Source: Pedococcus cremeus
GTDB lineage: Bacteria; Actinomycetota; Actinomycetes; Actinomycetales; Dermatophilaceae
Assembly (NCBI RefSeq): GCF_900111375.1
Contig: NZ_FOHB01000002.1
Location: 1 to 64,000, forward strand
DNA length: 64,000 nucleotides
Reading direction: 5' to 3'
The notes beneath the pieces are model-generated. The model made no database searches and was not told the origin of the DNA. It saw nothing but the letters and a program-made list of their open reading frames with translations. Of this stretch, positions 17,275 to 26,788 are shown in pieces (position 1 is the first letter of the stretch; every line of letters starts with the position of its first letter). A program made the translations under genes and the position numbers.

Positions 17275-19170
17275 CTAGAGGCCGAGTGAGGCCTCGAAGG
17301 CCCCCTCTTCCAGGCGGTGCTTCATGGTGCTGAGGAAGCGGGCCGCGTCGGCACCGTCGACGATGCGGTGGTCGTAGGACAGTGCCAGGTAGGCCATCGA
17401 GCGGATCGCGATCGTCTCGCCACCATCGACGTCGGTCACCACGACCGGTCGCTTGACGACCGCGCCGGTGCCGAGGATGCCGACCTGCGGCTGGTTGATG
17501 ATCGGGGTGTCGAACAGGGCGCCACGGCTGCCGGTGTTGGTCAGCGTGAACGTCCCGCCCGCGAGCTCGTCAGGCGTGATCTTGTTGTTGCGCGTCCGGT
17601 CCGCCAGGTCGGCGATGCCGCGGGCGAGACCTGCGATGTTGAGGTCGCCGGCGTTCTTGATCACCGGCACGAGCAGGCCGCGCTCGGTGTCGACGGCGAC
17701 ACCGAGGTTCTCCTGGCCGTGGTAGGTGATCTCGTCGCCCTCGACGCTGGCGTTGACCATCGGGTACGCCTTGAGCGCCTCGACAGCGGCCAGGGCGAAG
17801 AACGGCAGGAAGCTGAGCTTGACGCCCTCACGGCGCTCGAACTCACCCTTGGCCCGGGCCCGCAGCCGCGCGATCTTGGTGACGTCGACCTCGACCACGG
17901 TGGTGAGCTGCGCCGACACCTGCAGCGACTCGACCATGCGCTGGGCGATCACCTTGCGCAGGCGCGACATCTTCTCGGTGGTGCCGCGCTTCGGCGAGGC
18001 GGCCGGCACGGTGGCCGGTGCCCCAGCGGGAGCCGCGGCCGGGGCCGGTGCGGCGGCAGCCGGCTGGGCTGCAGGCTGCGCAGCCTCCTGCGCCGCCTTG
18101 GCGGCGTCGAGGACGTCCTGCTTGCGGATGCGTCCGCCGACACCGGTGCCCTTGAGGGAGGAGAGGTCGACGTTGTTCTCGGCTGCGAGCTTGCGGACCA
18201 GCGGGGTCACATAGGCCGAGGCGTCCTCGCCACCCTGGGCCGGGGCCGGGGCCTGCGCGGGAGCAGGAGCCTGCGCGGGAGCAGGAGCCTGCGCGGGAGC
18301 AGGAGCCTGCGCGGGAGCAGGAGCCTGCGCGGGAGCAGGAGCCTGCGCAGGAGCCGGAGCTGCCTGCGGGGCCTGCGGTGCGGGGGCCTCCGCCTGGCGG
18401 GCCGCCTGCTGCTGGGCCGCCTCCTCCTGCGGTGCCGGCTGCTCGGCCTGGGGCTCGGTGCGGGTCTCCTCCTGCGGTGCGGCGGCCGCACCCGCGGCGG
18501 ACCCGCCGATGACGGCGAGGTCGGCGCCGACCGGCACGGTGTCGTCCTCGGCCACGAGGATCCTGGTCAGGGTGCCCGCGACCGGCGAGGGGATCTCGGT
18601 GTCGACCTTGTCGGTGGAGACCTCGAGCAGCGGCTCGTCGACGGCGACCTCGTCGCCCTCGGCCTTGAGCCAGCGGGTCACGGTGCCCTCGGTGACGGAC
18701 TCGCCGAGCGCCGGCATCTTCACGGTCTCGCCCTGGCCGCCACCCTGCTGGCCGCCCTGGTCGCCGGACGGCTGCTGCGGCTGCTCCTGCTGTGCCTGCG
18801 CGTGCTCCGGCTCGGAGGTGGCGGGCTGCTCGGGCTGCTCGGTCGAGGGCGCCTCGGCGGCCGGGGCCTCCTGGGCCTGCGGCTCGGCGGCCGGCTCCTG
18901 CTCGCCTCCGCCCTGCTCGCCCGACGGCGCGGAGCCGTCACCGATGACCGCGAGGTCGGCGCCGACGGGAACCGTGTCGTCCTCGGCCACGAGGATCTCC
19001 TGGAGGACGCCGGCCACCGGCGAGGGGATCTCGGTGTCGACCTTGTCGGTCGAGACCTCGAGCAGCGGCTCGTCGACTGCCACGGTGTCGCCGACGTTCT
19101 TCAGCCAGCGCGTCACGGTGCCTTCGGTGACCGACTCACCCAGGGCCGGCATGGTCACGCGTTCAGACAT
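17275..19170 (-). CDS. sucB: dihydrolipoamide acyltransferase (E2 of 2-oxoacid dehydrogenase)
   Basis: E2 core of a 2-oxoacid dehydrogenase complex, carrying acyl groups on lipoyl arms. The 631 residues contain two nearly identical lipoyl domains (about 1-78 and 149-224) with lipoyl-lysines Lys43 and Lys188 in STDKVD, a long Ala/Pro/Gln linker, a peripheral subunit-binding domain ([17 protein letters not shown] onward) and the catalytic domain ending with [12 protein letters not shown] (His and Asp of the active site). In actinobacteria this protein is usually annotated SucB or DlaT; in mycobacteria it serves pyruvate dehydrogenase and peroxidase defence, so the substrate is open. It follows lpdA by about 100 bases. 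Confidence 0.95.
   Translation of the reverse strand: MSERVTMPALGESVTEGTVTRWLKNVGDTVAVDEPLLEVSTDKVDTEIPSPVAGVLQEILVAEDDTVPVGADLAVIGDGSAPSGEQGGGEQEPAAEPQAQEAPAAEAPSTEQPEQPATSEPEHAQAQQEQPQQPSGDQGGQQGGGQGETVKMPALGESVTEGTVTRWLKAEGDEVAVDEPLLEVSTDKVDTEIPSPVAGTLTRILVAEDDTVPVGADLAVIGGSAAGAAAAPQEETRTEPQAEQPAPQEEAAQQQAARQAEAPAPQAPQAAPAPAQAPAPAQAPAPAQAPAPAQAPAPAQAPAPAQAPAPAQGGEDASAYVTPLVRKLAAENNVDLSSLKGTGVGGRIRKQDVLDAAKAAQEAAQPAAQPAAAAPAPAAAPAGAPATVPAASPKRGTTEKMSRLRKVIAQRMVESLQVSAQLTTVVEVDVTKIARLRARAKGEFERREGVKLSFLPFFALAAVEALKAYPMVNASVEGDEITYHGQENLGVAVDTERGLLVPVIKNAGDLNIAGLARGIADLADRTRNNKITPDELAGGTFTLTNTGSRGALFDTPIINQPQVGILGTGAVVKRPVVVTDVDGGETIAIRSMAYLALSYDHRIVDGADAARFLSTMKHRLEEGAFEASLGL
18251..18358 (-). 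repeat. 18-bp tandem repeat, six copies, in the sucB linker
   Basis: Six consecutive 18-base units GCCTGCGCGGGAGCAGGA (last one diverged) encode repeated six-residue Ala-Pro-Ala-Pro-Ala-Gln units in the flexible linker between lipoyl and binding domains. Five copies are identical, implying recent expansion or homogenisation. Confidence 0.9.
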
Positions 19171-19266
19171 GGGCTCAAATCTCCTTGTAGTTCTTCGCTG
19201 GCTGCGGTTCTTCGACAGTCTTCGGGGTCAGTGATGTCAGGTCGGAGGTCGTCAGGTGGGGGGACG

Positions 19267-20646
19267 TCACGCGTGCACGTGGAGCGGCTTGCCGGCCAGG
19301 GCCATGTGCGCCTCTCCCAGCGCCTCGTTCTGGGTCGGGTGGGCGTGCACCAGGCTCGCGACGTCGGAGGGAAGGGCCTCCCAGTTGTAGATCAGCTGGG
19401 CCTCGCCGACCTGCTCGCCCATCCGCGCGCCGATCATGTGGACGCCGACGACCGGGCCGTCCTTCTCGCGGACGAGCTTGACGAAGCCCTGCGTCTGCAG
19501 GATCTGCGACTTGCCGTTGCCGCCGAGGCCGTACTCGAACACCTCGACGTCGCCGTACTTCTCGCGGGCCTGGGTCTCGGTGAGCCCGACCGACGCGATC
19601 TCCGGGTCGCAGTAGGTGACGCGCGGGATGCCGAGGTCGTCGACCGGCGCGGGCGCGAGCCCGGCGATCTCCTCGGCGACGAAGATGCCCTGGGCGAAGC
19701 CGCGGTGGGCGAGCTGGAGGCCGGGCACGATGTCGCCGACCGCGAACACCCCGGGCACGCCGGTGCGGCAGCGATCGTCGGTGACGACGTAGCCGCGGTC
19801 GAGCCGGACGCCGGCCTCCTCGTACCCGAGCCCGTCGGTGACCGGTCCGCGGCCGACGGCGACGAGCAGGAGGTCGGTCTCGATCGTCTCGCCGCCCTCG
19901 AGCGACACGGTGACCGTGTCGCCGTTCTGGGTGGCGCCCTCGAAGCGCACGCCCGTCCGGAAGGCGATCTTGCGCTTGCGGAAGCTGCGCTCGAGCTGCT
20001 TGGACACCGACTCGTCCTCGGCCGCCACGAGGCGGGGGAGCGCCTCGACGATGGTGACTTCGGAGCCGAAGCTCTTGAAGACGGAGGCGAACTCGACGCC
20101 GATGACGCCGCCGCCGAGGACGACGACGCGTGGCGGGACGAAGTCGAGCTCGAGCGCCTGCTCGCTCGTCATGATGCGGCCGGAGACCTCCAGGCCGGGG
20201 AGCGACTTGGCGTAGGAGCCGGTGGCCAGCACGACGTTGCGCCCGGTGAGCCGGCGGCCGCCGACCTCGACGGTGTCGGGCGCCACGAGGCGGCCCTCGC
20301 CCTCGACGTACTCGATGGACTTGCCCTTCACGAGGCTCTGCAGGCCCTTGTGCAGCCGGCTGACGACGCCGTCCTTGTAACGGTGCACACCGCTCATGTC
20401 GACGGACTCGAAGGTCGACTTCACGCCGAACTTCTCGCCCTCACGGGCGCTGTCGGCGACCTCGGCGGCGTGCAGCAGCGCCTTGGTGGGAATGCAGCCC
20501 TGGTGGAGGCAGGTGCCGCCGAGCTTCGACTTCTCGACGAGGGCGACGCTGAGGCCGAGCTCTGCTCCGCGGAGCGCGCATGCGTAGCCGCCGCTGCCGC
20601 CTCCGAGGATCACGATGTCGAAGGTCTTCTCGGCGTCAGCCGACAT
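19267..20646 (-). CDS. lpdA: dihydrolipoamide dehydrogenase (E3)
   Basis: FAD enzyme that reoxidises dihydrolipoyl groups with NAD, shared by 2-oxoacid dehydrogenases and glycine cleavage. The 459 residues show the FAD site GGGSGGYACALR (15-26), the redox disulfide Cys46/Cys51 in GGTCLHQGC, the NAD site GGGVIGVEFA and the C-terminal catalytic HAHPTQNEALGE. It is the upstream gene of the lpdA-sucB-SDR run. The promoter region to its left (20647-20902) also serves the divergent hypothetical gene. Confidence 0.96.
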   Translation of the reverse strand: MSADAEKTFDIVILGGGSGGYACALRGAELGLSVALVEKSKLGGTCLHQGCIPTKALLHAAEVADSAREGEKFGVKSTFESVDMSGVHRYKDGVVSRLHKGLQSLVKGKSIEYVEGEGRLVAPDTVEVGGRRLTGRNVVLATGSYAKSLPGLEVSGRIMTSEQALELDFVPPRVVVLGGGVIGVEFASVFKSFGSEVTIVEALPRLVAAEDESVSKQLERSFRKRKIAFRTGVRFEGATQNGDTVTVSLEGGETIETDLLLVAVGRGPVTDGLGYEEAGVRLDRGYVVTDDRCRTGVPGVFAVGDIVPGLQLAHRGFAQGIFVAEEIAGLAPAPVDDLGIPRVTYCDPEIASVGLTETQAREKYGDVEVFEYGLGGNGKSQILQTQGFVKLVREKDGPVVGVHMIGARMGEQVGEAQLIYNWEALPSDVASLVHAHPTQNEALGEAHMALAGKPLHVHA

Positions 20647-20890
20647 ACGTCTCGCTCCTAGCGTCTTTCGCGTGAACGGGCCGCCGGCCGCCCACCCGGC
20701 AGGTCGTGCCGCGGCGCAAACCGACTTGGGTGCATCTTGTCACTCTTTGCTCTCGCAGGCGCAAGCAGGTCCCACCTCGGACGCGCCGCCCGTCGCGTGC
20801 TCGGCTGCGCCAGGTCGCGTGCTCGTACGAGGCGGGACACGACAGGTGGCGACACCGCGCGAAACACAGTCTCGCCACAGGGCCCCCACC

Positions 20891-20896
20891 TAAGGT
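20891..20896 (+). promoter_or_regulatory. -10 hexamer of leaderless hypothetical gene
   Basis: TAAGGT, six bases before the ATG at 20903. Confidence 0.6.
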
Positions 20897-20902
20897 GGTG
20901 AC

Positions 20903-21241
20903 ATGGCGTGGTGGAGACGCGGCCGCGGGAGGCGGCTGGGCAGGGGGCCCTCGGACGGACCGAACATGTCCGTCGACCGCGACGCGGTGCGCAGTCACCT
21001 GGCGCAGTTCGTCGCGAGCCGCAGGGGGGTGGAGGCCTACGTCGAGCCGCCCACCAACGTCACGGCCACCACCGTCATCCTCATCGCGCACGACGGCGAG
21101 TGGACCCGGCGTGCGGCCGGGAGCCGGCAGGCCGCCTTCGACCTCGCGCGCAGCCTCGGCGTGCCGGTCTACGACGTGAACCAGACCGGCTACCCCAACC
21201 GGATGCGCGAGTGGAACTCGCGCCAGCGCCGCAAGGCCTGA
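20903..21241 (+). CDS. conserved small protein of unknown function
   Basis: A 112-residue protein with a very basic N-terminus (W-W-R-R-G-R-G-R-R) and an alpha/beta body containing VTATTVILIAHDGEWTRR and a final strand VPVYDVNQTGYP. I do not recognise a named family with confidence; similar short proteins appear next to dihydrolipoamide dehydrogenase genes in actinobacteria. A second ATG at about residue 22 (MSVDRD) is possible, but the upstream ATG fits the -10 spacing. It is divergent from lpdA. Confidence 0.7.
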   Translation: MAWWRRGRGRRLGRGPSDGPNMSVDRDAVRSHLAQFVASRRGVEAYVEPPTNVTATTVILIAHDGEWTRRAAGSRQAAFDLARSLGVPVYDVNQTGYPNRMREWNSRQRRKA

Positions 21242-21372
21242 GCTGCCAGCACCCCACGGGGTGAGCCGCCGGCGCCGCGAGGCACGACGCGGCATACAGT
21301 CAAAAGGTGTGGCCGCAAGGCTGCTCGCGGTGCAAGGCTGGCCGCACCACCACCGAACGAACGGGAGTGACC

Positions 21373-21582
21373 ATGGCGAACACGTCGAAGGGGTCCGACA
21401 AGGGCTCCGGCCGCGCGGGCGCGGACGAGGACCTCAAGAAGAAGTTCCGTGAGGCGCTCGAGCGCAAGCACGCGCACGGCGGGCGTGACGTCTCCGACGG
21501 CCACGACCGCTCGAAGGTCGGCCACGAGCAGGGCGCGGCGACGAACGCCACGCAGCAGATGTTCCGCCGCAAGAGCGGCTAG
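21373..21582 (+). CDS. DUF5302 domain protein
   Basis: A 69-residue, highly charged soluble protein with LKKKFREALERKHAH (about 22-36) and the C-terminal TNATQQMFRRKSG typical of the actinobacterial DUF5302 family. Function unknown; it is likely a small, partly disordered protein. The ATG at 21373 is preceded by a GGGAG site; longer frames upstream have no support. A strong hairpin terminator follows directly. Confidence 0.85.
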   Translation: MANTSKGSDKGSGRAGADEDLKKKFREALERKHAHGGRDVSDGHDRSKVGHEQGAATNATQQMFRRKSG

Positions 21583-21595
21583 AGGCAGGCGCGCC

Positions 21596-21628
21596 GCGGG
21601 GCCCCGTTCGACTCGAACGGGGCCCCGC
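21596..21628. terminator. strong hairpin terminator between DUF5302 gene and pepA
   Basis: GCGGGGCCCCGTTC / GAACGGGGCCCCGC with a five-base loop, a perfect 14-base stem between two convergent genes. No T-run; likely bidirectional. Confidence 0.75.
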
Positions 21629-21671
21629 GTGCGTCTCGGCGGCGTCGACCCGGGATGGTCGTCGCGAGCGG

Positions 21672-23201
21672 TCAGCCGGCGTAGCCCTCGGCCAGCGACA
21701 GCAGCGTCGCCACGCCGAAACCGGTGCCGCCCTTGGGGGTGTGCCCCCACGCGCCGCCCTCGTTGAACGACGGTCCCGCGATGTCGATGTGCGCCCACGG
21801 CAGGCCCTCGCCGACGAACTGCTTGAGGAACAGGCCCGCGGTCAGCATGCCGCCCCAGCGCTCGCCCTTGTGGGCGAGGTCGGCGACGGTCGAGTCGAGC
21901 TGCGGGCGCAGGTCGTCGGGCAGCGGCATGGGCCAGGCGGCCTCGCCGGCGCGCTGCGCGGCGTCACGCACGGTGTCGCGGAAGGCGTCGTCGTTGGCCA
22001 TGATGCCGGCGACACGCGCGCCGAGGGCGACCATCTGCGCGCCCGTGAGGGTGGCGATGTCGACGATGGCGTCCGGCGTGGACTCGCCCGCGAGGCAGAT
22101 GCCGTCGCCGAGCACCATGCGGCCCTCGGCGTCGGTGTCGATGATCTCGACGGTGGTGCCGTCGCGCATGGTGACCACGTCGCCCGGACGCTGGGCGGTG
22201 CCACTCGGCATGTTCTCGGCGAGGCAGAGGTAGCCGGTCACGGCCACGGGGAGGCCGAGCTCGGCGGCGGCGAAGACGGTCGCGGCCACCGCTGCGGCGC
22301 CGGCCATGTCGGACTTCATGGTCAGCATGCTGGCCGGCGGCTTGATGCACAGGCCACCGGAGTCGAAGGTGATGCCCTTGCCGACCAGGGCCAGCGAGGC
22401 CTTGGCTCGGGCGGGCTTCCACGACAGCTCGACGATGCGCGGCGGGTTGGCCGAGCCCTGGCCGACGCCGACGATGCCGCCGAAACCGCCCTTGAGGAGC
22501 GCCTTCTCGTCGAGCACCTTCACGGCCACCTTGGCCGACGCGGCGCCGGCGCGCTCCTTCACCGAGTCGGCGAAGGACTGCGGGAAGAGCAGGTTGGGCG
22601 GGGTGTTCACCAGTTCGCGGGCGTACGCCGTGGCGTCGGCCAGCACGGCGGCGCGCTTCGCGGCGGCCTTCACCGCCTTGTCCTTCGCGGTGCCCGTGAC
22701 GACGGTGACGGTGCCGGGGGCGGCGGCCTTGTCCTTGCCGGCGTCCTTGCCACCCTTGGCGGTCCTGCCGGCGGACCCCCCGCGCACTCCGGCATACCGG
22801 TAGCAGCCCAGCGCGGCCCCCTCGGCGACCGCGGCCACCTCGTCGGCGCCGGTGCCCGGCAGGGCGACGGCGACCGTGCCCACGCCGGACAGTGCCCGCG
22901 TGGCGGCGCCGGCCGCCCGGCGCAGCGCCTCGGTGGACGGGCCGTCGGTGACCTCGCCGAGGCCGGTCAGCACGACCAGCGGCGCCTTCACGCCGGGCAC
23001 GGCGGCGAGCTTGAGCACCTCGTCGGCCTTGCCCTTCGCCGACAGCGTGGCCAGCGCGGAGGTCAGGTGGTTCGCGGTCTCGGGGGGCAGGCCGTGGCCG
23101 TCGGCGAGCGCGGCGGACCCGCCGGAGGAGACGGTGGCGAGGACGAGCGCGTCGGCCCTGACGTCGTGGGCCGAGCGGTCGGAGAGGTTCACAGTGGTCA
23201 C
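21672..23201 (-). CDS. pepA: leucyl aminopeptidase (M17)
   Basis: Cytosolic hexameric aminopeptidase with two metal ions; 509 residues. The C-terminal catalytic half has VGKGITFDSGG with the first lysine and aspartate ligands and the signature NTDAEGR-like DTDAEGRMVLGDG. The N-terminal macrodomain-like half is Ala/Val rich, with a low-complexity Lys/Ala loop (AKGGKDAGKDKAAAPG). GTG at 23201 is taken as the start; a much longer in-frame extension upstream is the shadow of gcvT. A possible -10 TATCCT lies about 60 bases upstream. Divergent from gcvT. Confidence 0.95.
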   Translation of the reverse strand: MTTVNLSDRSAHDVRADALVLATVSSGGSAALADGHGLPPETANHLTSALATLSAKGKADEVLKLAAVPGVKAPLVVLTGLGEVTDGPSTEALRRAAGAATRALSGVGTVAVALPGTGADEVAAVAEGAALGCYRYAGVRGGSAGRTAKGGKDAGKDKAAAPGTVTVVTGTAKDKAVKAAAKRAAVLADATAYARELVNTPPNLLFPQSFADSVKERAGAASAKVAVKVLDEKALLKGGFGGIVGVGQGSANPPRIVELSWKPARAKASLALVGKGITFDSGGLCIKPPASMLTMKSDMAGAAAVAATVFAAAELGLPVAVTGYLCLAENMPSGTAQRPGDVVTMRDGTTVEIIDTDAEGRMVLGDGICLAGESTPDAIVDIATLTGAQMVALGARVAGIMANDDAFRDTVRDAAQRAGEAAWPMPLPDDLRPQLDSTVADLAHKGERWGGMLTAGLFLKQFVGEGLPWAHIDIAGPSFNEGGAWGHTPKGGTGFGVATLLSLAEGYAG

Positions 23202-23296
23202 GGGGTGCGTGGTCCTTCGCGGTCGGGAGAGGGTCTCGGGTGGGGGCGACTGGCCCTCGCAGGATAGCCACGCCGGGCCGGGGCGGCCGGTGACGG

Positions 23297-23302
23297 TACG
23301 GT
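23297..23302 (+). promoter_or_regulatory. -10 hexamer of leaderless gcvT
   Basis: TACGGT, seven bases before the gcvT ATG at 23310. Confidence 0.6.
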
Positions 23303-23309
23303 TCGGCCC

Positions 23310-24419
23310 ATGAGCAACGGTGCCCTGAAGACGTCCCCCCTGCACGAGAAGCACGTGGCGCTCGGCGCCAAGATGGCCGACTTCGGCGGCTGGGAGATGC
23401 CCATCGAGTACCCCGGTGGCGGCGTGGTCGCCGAGCACACGGCGGTGCGCACCGCCGTCGGCGTCTTCGACGTCTCGCACCTGGGCAAGGCGAGCGTCCG
23501 CGGCCCGGGCGCCAAGGACTTCGTCAACGCCTGCCTGGCCAACGACCTGAACCGCATCGAGCCGGGGAAGGCGCAGTACACGTTGTGCTGCAACGACTCC
23601 GGCGGCGTGGTCGACGACCTCATCGCCTACCTGCGCAGCGACGACGACGTCTTCCTCATCCCCAACGCGGCCAACACCGGTGAGGTCGTCGAGCTGCTGA
23701 AGGCGGCTGCGCCCGAGGGCATCGAGGTCGAGAACCTCCACGAGGGCTACGGCGTCCTCGCCGTTCAGGGCCCGCAGAGCGACGAGGTCCTCGAGGCGCT
23801 CGGGCTGCCGTCCGGCCACGACTACATGTCGTTCGTCGAGACGCAGTGGCAGGGCCACCCCTTGATCGTCTGCCGCACCGGCTACACCGGCGAGCGCGGC
23901 TACGAGCTCGTGCCGGCCTGGGACGTCGCCGCCGACCTGTGGGACGCGCTGATCGAGGCGGCCCGCGCGCAGGGCGGCCTGCCCTGTGGCCTCGGGGCCC
24001 GCGACACCCTGCGCACCGAGATGGGCTATGCGCTGCACGGTCACGAGCTCAGCACCGAGATCACGCCCGTGCAGGCCCGCGTCGGCTGGGCGGTCGGCTG
24101 GAAGAAGGACACCTTCTGGGGCAGGGACGCCCTCGTCGCCGAGAAGGCGGCCGGGCCCTCACGCGTCGCCTGGGGCCTGGTCGTCACCGGCCGCGGCATC
24201 CCGCGCTCGCACTGCGCGGTGCGCTCGGCGTCGGGCGAGGCGCTGGGCGAGGTCACCTCGGGCACCTTCTCCCCGACGCTGAAGCAGGGCATCGCGCTCG
24301 CCCTGCTGGCGCCCACGGTGGCCGAGGGCGACGAGGTGGTCATCGACGTCCGTGGCCGCGACGTGGCGGCCGTGGTGAAGCGCCCGCCCTTCGTCGAGGT
24401 GGGCGTGCGCGAGTCCTGA
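23310..24419 (+). CDS. gcvT: aminomethyltransferase (glycine cleavage T protein)
   Basis: Transfers the methylene group from H-protein-bound aminomethyl lipoate to tetrahydrofolate, releasing ammonia. At 369 residues it has the expected length and the motifs [32 protein letters not shown], the folate-binding [24 protein letters not shown] and [14 protein letters not shown]. No gcvH or gcvP is adjacent. The LpdA encoded nearby provides the L component of the system and LipA/LipB make its lipoyl cofactor. Confidence 0.96.
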   Translation: MSNGALKTSPLHEKHVALGAKMADFGGWEMPIEYPGGGVVAEHTAVRTAVGVFDVSHLGKASVRGPGAKDFVNACLANDLNRIEPGKAQYTLCCNDSGGVVDDLIAYLRSDDDVFLIPNAANTGEVVELLKAAAPEGIEVENLHEGYGVLAVQGPQSDEVLEALGLPSGHDYMSFVETQWQGHPLIVCRTGYTGERGYELVPAWDVAADLWDALIEAARAQGGLPCGLGARDTLRTEMGYALHGHELSTEITPVQARVGWAVGWKKDTFWGRDALVAEKAAGPSRVAWGLVVTGRGIPRSHCAVRSASGEALGEVTSGTFSPTLKQGIALALLAPTVAEGDEVVIDVRGRDVAAVVKRPPFVEVGVRES

Positions 24420-24508
24420 GCCCTGCTGCCCGACGACCGGGTATGCCGCGTCGCCGGCCCGCGGGCCGGCGCACCGTCGTCCCCCTGTCGGCTGTCGGTG
24501 GTGCCTCC

Positions 24509-24514
24509 TAGCGT
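24509..24514 (+). promoter_or_regulatory. -10 hexamer of leaderless LLM gene
   Basis: TAGCGT, six bases before the ATG at 24521. Confidence 0.55.
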
Positions 24515-24520
24515 GGGGAC

Positions 24521-25375
24521 ATGCGCTTCGGTTTCGTGGTCCCGTACGCCGACACCCGCGAGTTCACCGAGCTGGCGGCGCTGGGGGAGCAGCGCGGCTG
24601 GGACGGCATCTTCACCTGGGAGGCGGTCTTCGGCGTCGACGCCTGGGTGACCCTGGGCGCGGCGGCGATGGTCACCGAGCGGATCCGCCTGGGCACCCTG
24701 CTCACGCCCGTGCCGCGCTGGAAGCCGTGGGACCTCGCCTCCCGCGTCGGCACCGTCGACCGCCTGTCGCGGGGTCGGGCCGTCGTGGGCGCGGGGCTCG
24801 GCGCCCTGCACGAGGGGTGGACCGCCTTCGAGGCCGACGAGGGGCGGAGGGTGCGGGCGGAGAAGCTCGACGAGGCGCTGGCCGTCTACGACGGGCTGAT
24901 GCGTGGGCAGCCGTTCGCCTTCGACGGCAAGCACTGGTCGGCCAGGCCGACCGACTTCCTGCTGCCCCCACCACCGGTGCAGCAGCCGAGGCCGCCCGTG
25001 TGGGTGGTCGGTGCCTTCGTGCCGGGCCGTGAGCGCCAGCCCTCGCTGGAGCGGGCGGCGCGCTGGGACGGGCTCCTGCCCTTCGTCGTCGACCGGTCGC
25101 AGCCCGAGCCGGGGTCGAACTACGACCTCGACTCGTTCGCCGAGGTGGTGCGCCGCGTCCGGGAGCAACGCGAACGGCTGGACCTGCCGTGGGAGGGCTA
25201 CGACGTGGTGGTCGAGGGTGACTCCAGCGGCGAGTTCGCCCAGCTCGAGGGAACACCGTCGGACTGGGAGCAGGCCGGGGGCACCTGGTGGGTCGAGAGC
25301 TGGTGGGGTGTGCCGCAGGGGCCAGAGGGGCTGGCCGAGGTGCGTCGCCGGGTCGAGCAGGGGCCGCCCGGCTAG
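24521..25375 (+). CDS. LLM class flavin-dependent oxidoreductase
   Basis: A 284-residue luciferase-like TIM-barrel protein expected to bind FMN or F420. N-terminal MRFGFVVPYADTREFTELAALGEQRGWDGIF and the RIRLGTLLTPVPRWKPWDLA segment are typical of the family; RVGTVDRLSRGRAVVGAGLG follows. The substrate cannot be deduced. Its TAG stop shares the palindrome CTAG with the stop of the convergent cobS gene, so the two genes overlap by four bases. Confidence 0.88.
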   Translation: MRFGFVVPYADTREFTELAALGEQRGWDGIFTWEAVFGVDAWVTLGAAAMVTERIRLGTLLTPVPRWKPWDLASRVGTVDRLSRGRAVVGAGLGALHEGWTAFEADEGRRVRAEKLDEALAVYDGLMRGQPFAFDGKHWSARPTDFLLPPPPVQQPRPPVWVVGAFVPGRERQPSLERAARWDGLLPFVVDRSQPEPGSNYDLDSFAEVVRRVREQRERLDLPWEGYDVVVEGDSSGEFAQLEGTPSDWEQAGGTWWVESWWGVPQGPEGLAEVRRRVEQGPPG

Positions 25376-26187
25376 AGCGAGACGAGCAGGGCAGCGGTGA
25401 CGAGGCCCGTCGTCAGTGCCACCTCGATCCCGGCACCGAGCACGTCACCGGTGACCCCGCCCAACCGGTGGCGGCAGCGACGGACGAGCAGGTGTGCCGC
25501 CACCAGGCCCGCGACGAGCACGGCCAGCACGCCGACCACCGCCACAGGAAGGTCCGGCCGCGAGCCGCCCTGTGCTGCAACGCCGTTCGCGGCCGCCTGC
25601 GCCACCACGGCCAAGGCCACGGAGCAGACGCCGACCGCGGCGGCCGTCAGGCCGAGCGCCGCTCGCCCCACGCTCCCGGCGACGAGCGCGCCGAGGCCCG
25701 TGTCCTGCGCCGCGGGCACCCCACGGCGACAGGCCCAGGCCACCGAGTGTCGCGAGGCCAGCCACGCCGCCACGGCCAGGGCCGTGCCCCAGGTGGAGGG
25801 GAGCAGTGCGGCGAGTGAGGTGGCCTGGAGCAGCAGGGCCAGCACGACGGCCGCGACGCCCGAGGGCCCGGTGTCCGAGGCCTTCATGGCCCGCAGCGAC
25901 GACGCGGCGTCGTAGCCGGCGGAGAGCCCGTCGGCCGTGTCGGCGAGGCCGTCGAGGTGCATGGCGCGGCTGAGCAGGGCGCCCGCGGTGAGGACCACCA
26001 CCGCCAGCACCAGGGGAGGGGCTCCGGCCGTGACCACCGCGTGCGCCACCACCAGCAGCACGAGCAGCGGCGCGCTCGTGACCGGAGCCAGCAGCACCGC
26101 CCGCGCCGCAGAGCGCCGGTCGACGTGGGGGAGCCGACCGACCGGCACGGCGGTGAGCAGCCCGAAGGCGAGCCGCAGCGCGTTCAC
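25372..26187 (-). CDS. cobS: adenosylcobinamide-GDP ribazoletransferase (cobalamin synthase)
   Basis: Inner-membrane enzyme joining adenosylcobinamide-GDP to alpha-ribazole, the last condensation of B12 assembly. The 271 residues are mostly membrane helices; the N-terminal segment has ALRLAFGLLTAVPVGRLP and the metal-binding MHLDGLADTADGL lies near residue 70. It is the last gene of the riboswitch-controlled B12 run, 49 bases after cobU. With CobU and CobT it makes a complete lower-ligand assembly set, consistent with cobinamide salvage. Confidence 0.95.
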   Translation of the reverse strand: MNALRLAFGLLTAVPVGRLPHVDRRSAARAVLLAPVTSAPLLVLLVVAHAVVTAGAPPLVLAVVVLTAGALLSRAMHLDGLADTADGLSAGYDAASSLRAMKASDTGPSGVAAVVLALLLQATSLAALLPSTWGTALAVAAWLASRHSVAWACRRGVPAAQDTGLGALVAGSVGRAALGLTAAAVGVCSVALAVVAQAAANGVAAQGGSRPDLPVAVVGVLAVLVAGLVAAHLLVRRCRHRLGGVTGDVLGAGIEVALTTGLVTAALLVSL

Positions 26188-26236
26188 GCCGCGTCCATTC
26201 GTGCGTTCACCGGGCTCCCGTGGGGCGCGGTGGGGC

Positions 26237-26788
26237 TCACTCGCCGACGACGGGCGCGTTGCTCAGGTCGAGCACCCGGCCGGCGACCACGAGGGCGACG
26301 TTGTCGCTGATGGCCGAGAGGGTGGCGTTCAGGCGCCCGAGCTCGTCACGGAAGAGGCCGCCGGCCGGGGTGGCGGGCACCACGCCGAGGCCGACCTCGT
26401 TGGTGACCGCGACGACGTCCGTCGGCGCCGTGCGCCACGCGTCCTGCAGGTCACGTACCGCCCACGCGACGGCGATCGAGCACTCCCGCGGATTCTGCCA
26501 GCCGTCGATGCCGTCGATGAACCGGGTCAGCCACAGCCCCAGGCAGTCGATGAGCAGCGGTGTGGTGGCCTCCCGGATGGCACCGGCGAGGTCGAGCGTC
26601 TCGAGAGTCTTCCAGCTCTGTGGACGCCGGGCCTGGTGCTGCTCCACCCGGGCCGCCCACTCGGCGTCCGAGCCCTCGGCCGGGTAGCCGGGCGCCACGT
26701 AGGTGACCCCGTCGTGGTCGCGCATCAGCTGCTCGGCATACCGGCTCTTGCCGCTGCGGACACCGCCGAGGACCAGCGTCGTGGTCAT
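26237..26788 (-). CDS. cobU: adenosylcobinamide kinase/guanylyltransferase
   Basis: Bifunctional enzyme that phosphorylates adenosylcobinamide and transfers GMP to it. The 183 residues begin with the P-loop LGGVRSGKS (7-15), followed by YAEQL, the YVAPGYPAEG region and the conserved NEVGLGVVP loop. The start ATG overlaps the stop of the upstream S-component gene (ATGA), showing it belongs to the same transcript. Salvage of imported cobinamide would link this enzyme to the transporter genes upstream. Confidence 0.95.
   Translation of the reverse strand: MTTTLVLGGVRSGKSRYAEQLMRDHDGVTYVAPGYPAEGSDAEWAARVEQHQARRPQSWKTLETLDLAGAIREATTPLLIDCLGLWLTRFIDGIDGWQNPRECSIAVAWAVRDLQDAWRTAPTDVVAVTNEVGLGVVPATPAGGLFRDELGRLNATLSAISDNVALVVAGRVLDLSNAPVVGE

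Noticed and set aside
18251-18358. Possible CRISPR-like array
   Set aside because: Units are contiguous without spacers, in frame and encode the Ala-Pro linker of SucB.
17317-20661. 1114-codon open frame on the plus strand opposite sucB and lpdA
   Set aside because: It is the mirror of the strong third-position GC bias of the two minus-strand genes; no ribosome site, no recognisable protein, low-complexity Gly/Arg/Asp/Leu composition.
23202-24044. N-terminal extension of pepA by about 280 codons
   Set aside because: The extension is antisense to gcvT and crosses the divergent promoter region; PepA family length fits the shorter start.
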